From JACCVL01 sp038232655 (GTDB lineage Bacteria > Actinomycetota > Actinomycetes > Propionibacteriales > Nocardioidaceae): a stretch of 15,156 nucleotides of DNA. The position numbers were made by a program, and so were the translations under genes. Under the pieces are notes generated by a model. The model made no database searches. It was not told the DNA's origin and was given only the letters and a program-made list of their open reading frames with translations. The stretch covers positions 1-15,156 of the forward strand of contig JBBSNM010000072.1 of assembly GCA_038232655.1 (NCBI GenBank). The letters run 5' to 3'. Below are positions 1 to 6,745 of this stretch, piece by piece (positions within the stretch are counted from its first letter, which is position 1; each line of letters opens with the position of its first letter).

Positions 1-50
1 CACCAATGCCCCGCAGCGTATTCGTGATTGCCCCGCCGGCGGAAGAAGAA

Positions 51-1229
51 TCAGAACTTGGGGATCACCGGCGTCGCGCTCAGAGCCACCGAGTCGTGGA
101 AGGCGAAGTCGGCCGCGTTGGCGCGGTACAGGTCGGCGTAGCGCTCGACGCGTTCCTTGTCGAGTTCGACGCCGATGCCGGGGCCGGTCGGCACCTCGAG
201 GCAACCGTCGACATAGGGGAGGGGGCTGGCGTCGCGGATGATGTCGTCGCCGAGGAACGAGGCGTAGCCCTGGTTGGCGTAAGTGAAGTTCGGTGTCGAC
301 GCCAGGACGTGCAACGCGGCGTACATCGCCACCCCGAGCTCGCCGAGGCTGTGCTTGAGCACGGGCAGTCCCGCCGCCTCGCACAGTCCGGCCGAACGCT
401 TGAGGTTGAGCAGCCCCCCATCCATCTGGTTGTCCACCGACACCACGTCTGCAGCCCCGTGCCTGATCACCTCGAGCTGGTCGTAGCGGGTCCAGGAGGC
501 CTCGTTGGCGAGCAGCGGCGTCGAGATCTGCCCCCGCAGGTAGGCCATCTCCGGCAGGTTCCGGCCCGACACCGGCTGCTCGACGAGCTCGAGGCCGAAG
601 GGCTCCATCTGGCGGATGATGCGGATGGCCGCGCCGGTGGACCACGCCTCGTTGGCGTCGACCCGGATCAGCGCGTCCGGACCGGCGGCGTCGCGTACGG
701 CTTCGACCCGTTCGATGTCGTCGCGGGGGTCGTCGGAACCCACCTTGAGGTACAGGGTTCGAAAGCCCGCCTCGACGCCGCGGCGCGCGTCGGCACCGAT
801 CTCGGCCGCCGGCTTGCGGCTGAGGTAATAGAAGTACTCGACCCGGTCCCGCACGCGGCCGCCGAACAGGTTGACCAGCGGCTGCCCGCACGCCTTGCCG
901 ACCAGGTCCCAGCACGCCATCTCCACGGCTGCGATACCGGGGCTGGTGGCCTTGACGTGGTGCCAGGTCCCGATGACGTTGATCCGTTTCATGATCCGCT
1001 CGATGGCAAAGGCGTCCTCGCCCACGACGAGGGGTTCGATCGAGCGGAGGACGGCGAGCACGATGTCGGCCGAAGGATAGGCTGCGGCCTCGCCGATGCC
1101 GACCAGGCCTCCGTCGGTGTCGACCTCGAGCAGGATGCTCACCATGCCTCGGCGGCCGCCGAAGGCCCAGAGCTCGTCCTCGCTGAACGGGACAGCCACG
1201 GGCGTTGCCCGCAGACCGGTGATGCGCAT
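51..1229 (-). CDS. Enolase-superfamily sugar-acid dehydratase-like enzyme (glucarate dehydratase/MR-like)
   Basis: A 392-residue enzyme of the mandelate racemase/muconate lactonizing enzyme type, with an N-terminal capping domain (about 1-120) and a TIM barrel. Visible residues are D191 (RVDANEAW), E217 (LVEQP) and N242/E243 (ANEAS) as metal ligands, and K162 (YLKVG). D266 and H293 (LKHSLGELG) are spaced like the Asp-His general-base dyad of the glucarate dehydratase/mandelate racemase groups. The C-terminal GIGVELDKERVERYADLY also resembles glucarate dehydratase. Such enzymes abstract a proton alpha to a carboxylate and usually dehydrate a hydroxy acid. The first Lys of the usual KxK pair is Tyr160, so the substrate cannot be named. 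The ATG follows AAGGAG by 8 nt. It is the last visible gene of the minus operon, 27 bp after the M24 gene. The family is clear; the reaction is inferred. Confidence 0.85.
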   Translation of the reverse strand: MRITGLRATPVAVPFSEDELWAFGGRRGMVSILLEVDTDGGLVGIGEAAAYPSADIVLAVLRSIEPLVVGEDAFAIERIMKRINVIGTWHHVKATSPGIAAVEMACWDLVGKACGQPLVNLFGGRVRDRVEYFYYLSRKPAAEIGADARRGVEAGFRTLYLKVGSDDPRDDIERVEAVRDAAGPDALIRVDANEAWSTGAAIRIIRQMEPFGLELVEQPVSGRNLPEMAYLRGQISTPLLANEASWTRYDQLEVIRHGAADVVSVDNQMDGGLLNLKRSAGLCEAAGLPVLKHSLGELGVAMYAALHVLASTPNFTYANQGYASFLGDDIIRDASPLPYVDGCLEVPTGPGIGVELDKERVERYADLYRANAADFAFHDSVALSATPVIPKF

Positions 1230-1256
1230 GACGGTTCTCCTTGGTCTGATCAGGAA

Positions 1257-2417
1257 TCAGTGCTTGACGAGTGGACCGCGGTCCGTGCGGGTCAGCAGCT
1301 CGCCACCGGTGGCGGTGACGATGACAGTGTCCGAGACGACGTAGTCGGCTGGTTCCTGGCCGAGCAGCCACGACAGGACGTGGCAGACCATGTTCTCGCG
1401 GATCACCAGGTCGCTGTCGTGGCGCAGCCCCACGACGCTGCTGCCACCCACCCAGCTCGGCGGGAAGCCGATGCCGGTCAGGTAGCCGCAGTGGTGCCGG
1501 CGGTAGCGGGCGTGCCCGAGCCCGTCGTCGACGACGGCTTGCCACGCGGCGTACACCTCGCGCGCCAGCGCGCCGGGCCGCAACGAGTCACGGACAGCCT
1601 CCAGACCGTCGAGGGCGATGGCGGCGGCCTCGGCGGTCCCGGCCGGCGGCGCGCCGAGGTAGACCATGCGGGTCAGCGGCGCGTGGTAGCGCGCGACCGC
1701 ACCGGAGAGTTCCACGAACAGCGCGCCGCCGGCCAGCACCACATGGTCGCGCCACGTCACATGCTCCTGCGGCAGCCGCTCGCGTGACCGCACCAGCGGA
1801 ACGAAGCCCGGGTAGTCGCCGCCGACGCGGATCATCGCGTCGTAGATCGCTGCCGCCACGTCTCGCTCGTTCACGCCCGGCCGGGACGCGGCGATCCCAG
1901 CCTGCATCGCAGCGTCGGACACCTCGGCCGCCCGGCGTACGGCCGCCACCTCGGCGGGGGACTTCACCTCCCGCAGCGAGTCCACCAGCCCCGAGCCGTC
2001 GCGGCAGCGCAGTCCGGCCAGCCCGGCCCGCATGCTCTCCCACACGGTCACCGGCAGGTACATCGAGGCCAGCTCGACCGCCACCTCGGCACCGCCCTCC
2101 ACGAGGTCGCGTACGACTCGCGCCGCCGTCACACCGGGGTCGGTGCCGTCCCGGAACGACTCGTGCACGACCCAGGGGACCTGCGTGGCGACGGTGGGAC
2201 CCTCCATCTCGCGCGTCACGAGTCGCGGTTCTGCCTCGAGCGGTACGGCGAGCAGGGTGAACGCGAAGTAGCCTTGGTGGTCGAGCCCGGTCAGGTAGTA
2301 GATGTTCTCCGGGCCGACGAGACACAGCATCGCGATGTCCCGCTCCCGCATCAGTTCCCTGGTGCGCTCCAGCCGCGTCGCGTACTCCTGCCGGTCGAAG
2401 GTCGAGCCATCAGTCAC
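1257..2417 (-). CDS. M24-fold hydrolase, creatinase/ectoine hydrolase-like, lacking the canonical metal ligands
   Basis: A 386-residue protein with the two-domain layout of Xaa-Pro peptidases and creatinase: an N-terminal creatinase-N domain (about 8-150) and a pita-bread catalytic domain (about 155-380). In true aminopeptidase P the first metal ligands are two Asp residues; here that segment reads FVELSGAVARYHAPLTRMV (234-252), with Glu236 and His245 instead. This is the pattern of the metal-independent creatinase and EutD/DoeA (ectoine hydrolase) branch, as are HH308-309, GIGFPPSW (315-322), E341 in RENMVCHV and VSDTVIV. The N-terminal half (YYLTGLDHQGYFAF) differs from the DoeA proteins I remember, so I give no symbol. 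The likely role is hydrolysis of a cyclic amidine or amide substrate brought in by the neighbouring importer. The GTG start follows GGGAG located in the end of the RidA gene; the gap to RidA is 3 bp, so translational coupling is likely. Confidence 0.85.
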   Translation of the reverse strand: MTDGSTFDRQEYATRLERTRELMRERDIAMLCLVGPENIYYLTGLDHQGYFAFTLLAVPLEAEPRLVTREMEGPTVATQVPWVVHESFRDGTDPGVTAARVVRDLVEGGAEVAVELASMYLPVTVWESMRAGLAGLRCRDGSGLVDSLREVKSPAEVAAVRRAAEVSDAAMQAGIAASRPGVNERDVAAAIYDAMIRVGGDYPGFVPLVRSRERLPQEHVTWRDHVVLAGGALFVELSGAVARYHAPLTRMVYLGAPPAGTAEAAAIALDGLEAVRDSLRPGALAREVYAAWQAVVDDGLGHARYRRHHCGYLTGIGFPPSWVGGSSVVGLRHDSDLVIRENMVCHVLSWLLGQEPADYVVSDTVIVTATGGELLTRTDRGPLVKH

Positions 2418-2420
2418 CGG

Positions 2421-2801
2421 TCAGTTCTCCCGCACCGCAAGCGCGGTGATCTCAACCCGCAGACCTGGTGGGAGACCGACGAACACCGTTGTCCGTGCCG
2501 GTGGATTGAGTGTGAACCAGCGGGCGTACACCTCGTTGTAGCCCTCGAGGTCGTTCGCGGTCGTGAGGAAGGCGTCGATCCGCAGCACGTCGTCAAGCGA
2601 CGCCCCGGCGGCCGCGAGCACGGTCCGCACGTTGCGCAGTGCCTGCTCCGTCTGCGCCGTCACGTCGGCTCCGACGAGCTCGCCGGACGCGTCCAACCCC
2701 ACCTGGCCGGCGACGGCGAGCATGGTGCCGATCTGCGCGGCCTGGGAGTAGGCAGCGACCGGAGCAGGCGCCTGGGTGGTCGAGATGGTCAGCCGCGCCA
2801 C
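2421..2801 (-). CDS. RidA (YjgF/YER057c/UK114) family enamine/imine deaminase
   Basis: A 126-residue RidA-fold protein, the usual family length. It opens with the family pattern STTQAPAPVAAYSQ and GTMLAVAGQVGLD. It keeps the Arg (R103 in NPPARTTVFV) that binds the substrate carboxylate in RidA, and the conserved C-terminal Glu (E117 in VEITALAV). RidA proteins hydrolyse reactive enamine/imine intermediates released by PLP enzymes. That fits its place between a PLP aminotransferase and a hydrolase; the exact imine is unknown. I chose the GTG at 2801. It lies 1 bp after the aminotransferase stop, is preceded by GGAGA (2811-2815) at 9 nt, and gives the standard N terminus. A longer reading from 2867 would add 22 arginine-rich residues inside the aminotransferase gene. 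The family is secure. Confidence 0.9.
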   Translation of the reverse strand: MARLTISTTQAPAPVAAYSQAAQIGTMLAVAGQVGLDASGELVGADVTAQTEQALRNVRTVLAAAGASLDDVLRIDAFLTTANDLEGYNEVYARWFTLNPPARTTVFVGLPPGLRVEITALAVREN

Positions 2802-2802
2802 C

Positions 2803-4059
2803 TCAGCTCGTCTCCGCCGCGGCGACCGAGTCGGCCCACAGGCCCAGCGCCTCGTCGACCTGTGCATCGTCGACGACCAGCGGCGGGATCATGCGTACGA
2901 CGTTGCCCCACGCGCCGCACATGAGCAGCAGCAGGCCACGTGCCGCTGCCTCCTGCTGCGCCCGGGTGGCGGTCGCCGCGTCGGGCTGGTCGTCGGGACC
3001 GGTGAACTCCGAGGCCAGCATGAGACCGAGGCCGCGCACGTCCCCCACCACCGGATGCTCAGCGGCCACCTTGCGCAAGCCGTCCTGCAGCTGGGCGCCG
3101 CGCTCCCGGGCGTTCTCGACCAGGTTCTCGTCGCGGATCACGTCGAGGGTGGCCAGCGATGCGGCACAGGCCACTGCGTTCCCGCCGTACGTCCCCCCTT
3201 GAGACCCGGGCCAGGCCTGCGACATCAGCGCGCTCGGCGCAGCGATCGCGGACAGCGGGAAGCCGGAGGCGAGGCCCTTCGCGGTGACCAGAACGTCCGG
3301 CTGCACGCCGAAGTGCTGGTGGCCCCAGAACTGCCCGGTGCGGCCGAAGCCGGTCTGCACCTCGTCGAGCACCAGCAGGGCGCCGTGCCGGTCGGCCCGT
3401 TCCCGCAGCCCGGCGAGGAACCTGGCGTTCGCGGGGACGTAGCCGCCCTCGCCCAGCACCGGCTCGACGAAGAAGGCGGCCGTCTCTGCGGGTGCACTGA
3501 CCGTGGCCAGGATGTAGTCGAGCTCGCGCAGCGCGAAGTCGGTGGCCGTCTCCTCGTCCCACCCGTAGCGGTAGGCGTGCGGGAAGGGCGCGACCACCAC
3601 CCCGCCCATCAGCGGGGCGAACCCGGAGCGGTACTTCGTGCCCGATGTCGTCATCGACGCGGCCCCGATCGTGCGGCCGTGGAACCCGCCGTGGAACACG
3701 ATGACGTTGGCGCGCCCGGTGGCGTGCCGGGCCAGGCGCACCGCCGCCTCGATTGCCTCGCTGCCCGAGCTGAGGAAGAAGACCGAGTCCAGCTCGGGCG
3801 GCAGCACGTCGCCGAGCCGCTCGGCCAGGTCCAGCAGCGGGCGGTGCCGGACCGTCGTGTACTGCCCGTGGATGAGGGTGGCAACCTGCCGCTGGGCAGC
3901 CTCGACGACGCGCGGGTGACAGTGCCCGGTGCTGGTCACGCCGATGCCCGCGGTGAAGTCGAGATAGCGTCGGCCGTCCTCGTCGAACAGCAGCGCACCC
4001 TCGCCACGGGCGGCAACCACAGGGGTGGCCTGCTTGAGCAACGGCGTGAGTTGCGACAT
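2803..4059 (-). CDS. Class III PLP-dependent aminotransferase (GABA/2,4-diaminobutyrate transaminase-like)
   Basis: A 418-residue fold-type I omega-aminotransferase. Residues seen are the PLP-phosphate loop SSGSEAIEA (97-105), FHGGFHGRT (122-130), E199/E204 in EPVLGEGGY, D232 in LDEVQTGFGRTG (pairs with the pyridine nitrogen), the Schiff-base lysine K261 in TAKGLASGFPL, and GGTYGGNAVA (288-297). Members move a terminal amino group from GABA, 2,4-diaminobutyrate, ornithine and similar acids to 2-oxoglutarate, leaving a semialdehyde. In ectoine catabolism DoeD does this to diaminobutyrate. A semialdehyde-type dehydrogenase is encoded divergently next to it, a natural partner. The ATG at 4059 is preceded by AAGGAG at 8 nt. 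The longer reading to 4128 would run through the operator and is rejected. It heads the minus operon. Confidence 0.92.
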   Translation of the reverse strand: MSQLTPLLKQATPVVAARGEGALLFDEDGRRYLDFTAGIGVTSTGHCHPRVVEAAQRQVATLIHGQYTTVRHRPLLDLAERLGDVLPPELDSVFFLSSGSEAIEAAVRLARHATGRANVIVFHGGFHGRTIGAASMTTSGTKYRSGFAPLMGGVVVAPFPHAYRYGWDEETATDFALRELDYILATVSAPAETAAFFVEPVLGEGGYVPANARFLAGLRERADRHGALLVLDEVQTGFGRTGQFWGHQHFGVQPDVLVTAKGLASGFPLSAIAAPSALMSQAWPGSQGGTYGGNAVACAASLATLDVIRDENLVENARERGAQLQDGLRKVAAEHPVVGDVRGLGLMLASEFTGPDDQPDAATATRAQQEAAARGLLLLMCGAWGNVVRMIPPLVVDDAQVDEALGLWADSVAAAETS

Positions 4060-4076
4060 GGCCTGCTCCTTCGTAG

Positions 4077-4090
4077 GATTGTTGACAATC
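4077..4090. promoter_or_regulatory. Operator 1: GATTGTTGACAATC palindrome, probable FadR-type GntR site
   Basis: A perfect 14-bp inverted repeat with 6-bp arms around a 2-bp centre, between the divergent aminotransferase and aldehyde dehydrogenase genes and only 17 bp upstream of the aminotransferase ATG. The same 14-mer recurs at 8296-8309 and 12761-12774. It contains TTGTTGACAA, matching the TNGTNNACNA consensus known for FadR-subfamily GntR regulators. A TTGACA -35-like hexamer reading plus lies at 4082-4087. The -10 at the expected 17-bp distance (4105-4110, ATCATG) is poor, so the promoter itself is less clear here than at the other two sites. Binding by the GntR protein at 6742-7476 is inferred. 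Confidence 0.75.
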
Positions 4091-4126
4091 TGACTACCAC
4101 ATGGATCATGGTCGGGGCAACAAGGC

Positions 4127-4169
4127 ACCGGACCCGACTGGATCGGACCGGACCGGACCCGACCGGACC
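4127..4169. repeat. Pentanucleotide tandem repeat (ACCGG)n, about 8.6 copies
   Basis: Eight consecutive 5-bp units read ACCGG, ACCCG, ACTGG, ATCGG, ACCGG, ACCGG, ACCCG and ACCGG, followed by ACC. Five of the eight differ from the consensus by at most one base and none by more than one. The array lies in the 131-bp divergent intergenic region, between operator 1 and the aldehyde dehydrogenase ATG, so it would fall in that gene's 5' leader or promoter-proximal DNA. Copy-number change could alter spacing; whether it varies or is bound by a protein is unknown. Confidence 0.8.
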
Positions 4170-4190
4170 ATCGACAAATGGGGCAGCACC

Positions 4191-5660
4191 ATGGGTGAGC
4201 GCGATCGGCCGGCTGCCATCGTGCACGACGTGCCGAAGGACTTGTTCATCGGCGGGAAGTGGCGTGCCGGCGGCGGCTCGGTCACCTTCCCTGTCGAGGA
4301 CCCGGCGACCGGCGAGATCCTGTGCGAGGTGGCCGACGCGACGCCGGCCGACGGGCGGGCAGCGCTGGACGCAGCGGTCGAGGCGGCCGCGTCCTGGGCC
4401 GCGCACCCGCCGCGTGAGCGGGGAGAGATCCTGCACCGCTCGTTCGAGCTGCTGATGCGACGGTTGGAGGACCTGGCGGTCCTGATGACGTTGGAGATGG
4501 GCAAGCCGCTGGCCGAGTCTCGCACCGAGATCACCTACGCCGCGGAGTTCTTCCGCTGGTTCGCCGAGGAGGCCGTGCGCATCGATGGCGGGTACGCCGT
4601 GGCGCCTAATGGCAAGGGACGCTTCCTGGTGATGCGCCAGCCGGTCGGGCCGTGCCTGCTCATCACCCCGTGGAATTTCCCGCTGGCGATGGGCACGCGC
4701 AAGATCGGCCCCGCCGTCGCGGCCGGATGCACCATGGTCGTCAAGCCGGCTGGGCAGACGCCGCTGTCGATGCTCGCGCTCGCCGCGATCATGGAGGAGG
4801 CGGGACTGCCGCCGGGGGTGCTCAACGTCATCACCACCTCGTCGTCGGGCGAGGTGATGGAGCCACTGATCCGTGACGGGCGGGCCCGCAAGCTCTCCTT
4901 CACCGGGTCGACCCCGGTCGGTCGGGTGCTGCTCGAGCAGTCCGCCGATCAGGTTCTGCGCACCTCGATGGAGCTGGGCGGCAACGCGCCGTTCCTGGTC
5001 TTCGACGACGCTGACCTCGATGCCGCCGTCGAAGGGGCGCTGCTGGCCAAGATGCGCAACATCGGCGAGGCCTGCACCGCCGCCAACCGGTTCTATGTGC
5101 AGGAGTGCGTCGCCGAGGAGTTCGCCCGCCGGCTGGCCGAGCGGATGGGAGCCCTGCAGATCGGCTCCGGCCTGGACGACGGCGTCGAGGTCGGCCCCCT
5201 GATCGACCAGGCCGCGCGGGAGAAGGTCCAGGCCCTGGTGGAGGACGCCGTCGGCCGCGGCGCGCGGGTGCTCGTCGGCGGAAGCCCGATCGAGGGCGCC
5301 GGGCACTTCTACCCGCCGACGGTGCTCGCCGACGTGCCCCGCGACGCGAGGCTGAGCGGCGAGGAGATCTTCGGCCCGGTCGCTCCGGTCGCCACCTTCG
5401 CCACCGAGGACGAGGCGGTCACCGCGGCGAACGACACGGAGTTCGGCCTGGTCGCCTATGTGTTCACCCGCGACCTCGACCGTGCGATCCGCGTATGCGA
5501 GCGGCTGGAGACCGGGATGATCGGGCTCAACCAGGGCGTGGTGTCCAACCCGGCCGCACCCTTCGGCGGAGTGAAGCACTCCGGGCTCGGGCGGGAGGGC
5601 GGTCGCGTGGGCATCGAGGAGTTCCTCGAGACCAAGTATGTCGCTATCGCAGCAGGGTGA
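4191..5660 (+). CDS. NAD(P)-dependent aldehyde dehydrogenase, succinate-semialdehyde dehydrogenase type
   Basis: A 489-residue ALDH-superfamily enzyme. It shows the oxyanion Asn in TPWNFPLA, the nucleotide-binding lysine K185 (VVKPAGQTPLS), the FTGSTPVGR turn, general base E261 (MELGGNAP) and nucleophile C295 (NIGEACTAANR). The end, AAPFGGVKHSGLGREGG, is typical of GabD-like succinate-semialdehyde dehydrogenases. It likely oxidises the semialdehyde made by the divergent aminotransferase: succinate semialdehyde, aspartate semialdehyde (the DoeC role) or a hydroxylated analogue. Position 188, usually Glu in NAD-preferring ALDHs, is Gly, which may allow NADP. I chose the ATG at 4191 because earlier in-frame codons translate the pentanucleotide repeat (reading from 4101). 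Its ribosome site is weak (GGGGC). It overlaps or nearly abuts the next gene. Confidence 0.9.
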   Translation: MGERDRPAAIVHDVPKDLFIGGKWRAGGGSVTFPVEDPATGEILCEVADATPADGRAALDAAVEAAASWAAHPPRERGEILHRSFELLMRRLEDLAVLMTLEMGKPLAESRTEITYAAEFFRWFAEEAVRIDGGYAVAPNGKGRFLVMRQPVGPCLLITPWNFPLAMGTRKIGPAVAAGCTMVVKPAGQTPLSMLALAAIMEEAGLPPGVLNVITTSSSGEVMEPLIRDGRARKLSFTGSTPVGRVLLEQSADQVLRTSMELGGNAPFLVFDDADLDAAVEGALLAKMRNIGEACTAANRFYVQECVAEEFARRLAERMGALQIGSGLDDGVEVGPLIDQAAREKVQALVEDAVGRGARVLVGGSPIEGAGHFYPPTVLADVPRDARLSGEEIFGPVAPVATFATEDEAVTAANDTEFGLVAYVFTRDLDRAIRVCERLETGMIGLNQGVVSNPAAPFGGVKHSGLGREGGRVGIEEFLETKYVAIAAG

Positions 5661-5668
5661 GAGACACC

Positions 5669-6745
5669 GTGCCGAGGACGTACCGCATCGCGGCCATCCC
5701 CGGCGACGGCATCGGTGTCGAGGTGACTGCCGCCGCCCGTGACGTGCTCGACCGTGCCGCTGCCTTGCACGGCTTCGGGCTGACCTGGACCGACCTCGAC
5801 TGGAGTTGTCGCAGCTATCAGGAGACCGGTTCGATGATGCCGGTGGACGGCATCGACGTCCTACGTGAACACGACGCGGTGTTCCTGGGCGCCGTCGGAT
5901 ACCCCGGCGTGCCTGACCACGTCTCGTTGTGGGGACTGCTGATCCCGATCCGTCGGGCGTTCGAGCAGTACGTCAACCTGCGGCCGGTCCGGCTGCATCC
6001 GGGGGTTACGTCTCCGCTCGCCGGCCGGACCCCGGCCGACGTCGACATGGTCGTGGTGCGGGAGAACTGCGAGGGTGAGTACTCGCTCATCGGCGGCCGG
6101 CACGGGACAGGTGAGCACGAGATGGCGCTGCAGCAGTCGGTCTTCACCCGCCGGGGCGTCCGGCGGGTGGCCCGGTTCGCCTTCGAGCTCGCCCGCAACC
6201 GCACCGGCCGGGTCTGCTCCGCGACCAAGTCCAACGGCATCGTGCACACCATGCCGTTCTGGGATGAGGTCGTCGCGGAGGTCGCCGCGGACTATCCCGA
6301 CATCGCCTTCGAGCAGATGCACGTCGACGCGCTCGCCGCCCGCATGGTGCTGGCGCCGGACCGGCTGGACGTCGTGGTCGCGTCGAACCTCTTCGGCGAC
6401 ATCCTCAGTGACCTCGCGGCCGCTGTCGCCGGCAGCCTTGGCGTCGCCCCGTCGGGCAACATCAACCCGGACCGCGCGTACCCGTCCATGTTCGAGTCGG
6501 TGCACGGGTCGGCTCCCGACATCGCCGGGCGTGGCATCGCCAACCCCGTCGCGCAGGTCCTCGCGGGAGCGCTGATGCTCGACCACCTCGGTGAGGCGGC
6601 GTCCGCTGCGGCCGTCCGGGACGCGGTGGACGCCGTGCTCGCCGCCGGCTCCTCGATGACGCCCGACCTCGGTGGGCAGGACGGCACCGCACAGGTCTCC
6701 GGCGCCGTCTGCCGGGCGTTGCCCGGACCGGCGAGAACGGGCTAG
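5669..6745 (+). CDS. Tartrate/D-malate dehydrogenase (decarboxylating), isocitrate/isopropylmalate dehydrogenase family
   Basis: A 358-residue beta-decarboxylating dehydrogenase. The order of motifs is IAAIPGDGIGVEV at the start, EQYVNLRPVRLHPGVTSPLAG, VVVRENCEGEYSLIGG, SATKSNGI (active-site Lys), VVVASNLFGDILSDL (metal-binding Asp residues) and FESVHGSAPDIAGRGIANP. This set is characteristic of the tartrate dehydrogenase/DmlA branch rather than LeuB or Icd. Members oxidise D-malate, tartrate or related 2-hydroxy dicarboxylates with NAD and Mn or Mg, often with loss of CO2. Two GTG starts are possible. 5669 is preceded by GGTGA at 8 nt and gives MPRTYRIAAIPGDG. 5657 would overlap the upstream stop as GTGA. 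It is co-transcribed with the aldehyde dehydrogenase. Its stop shares a CTAG tetramer with the convergent regulator gene. The actual substrate here is not known. Confidence 0.9.
   Translation: MPRTYRIAAIPGDGIGVEVTAAARDVLDRAAALHGFGLTWTDLDWSCRSYQETGSMMPVDGIDVLREHDAVFLGAVGYPGVPDHVSLWGLLIPIRRAFEQYVNLRPVRLHPGVTSPLAGRTPADVDMVVVRENCEGEYSLIGGRHGTGEHEMALQQSVFTRRGVRRVARFAFELARNRTGRVCSATKSNGIVHTMPFWDEVVAEVAADYPDIAFEQMHVDALAARMVLAPDRLDVVVASNLFGDILSDLAAAVAGSLGVAPSGNINPDRAYPSMFESVHGSAPDIAGRGIANPVAQVLAGALMLDHLGEAASAAAVRDAVDAVLAAGSSMTPDLGGQDGTAQVSGAVCRALPGPARTG

Noticed and set aside
1..50. A further gene or terminator before the enolase-superfamily stop
   Set aside because: Only 50 bp are available; there is no strong hairpin and no convincing start with a ribosome site on the minus strand.
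6..1787. A 593-codon plus-strand open frame opposite the enolase-superfamily and M24 genes
   Set aside because: Low-complexity Val/Asp/Arg/His-rich translation with no family motifs. It is the antisense of two genes with clear active sites and ribosome sites. Similar shadows lie at 2776-4455, 3936-5579, 7680-9164, 8323-9462, 10150-11139 and 13706-15049.
1257..2417. Naming the M24 gene doeA/eutD or pepP outright
   Set aside because: The metal ligands of PepP are missing. The catalytic-half motif fits EutD/DoeA but the N-terminal half does not match what I know of it, so the substrate is left open.
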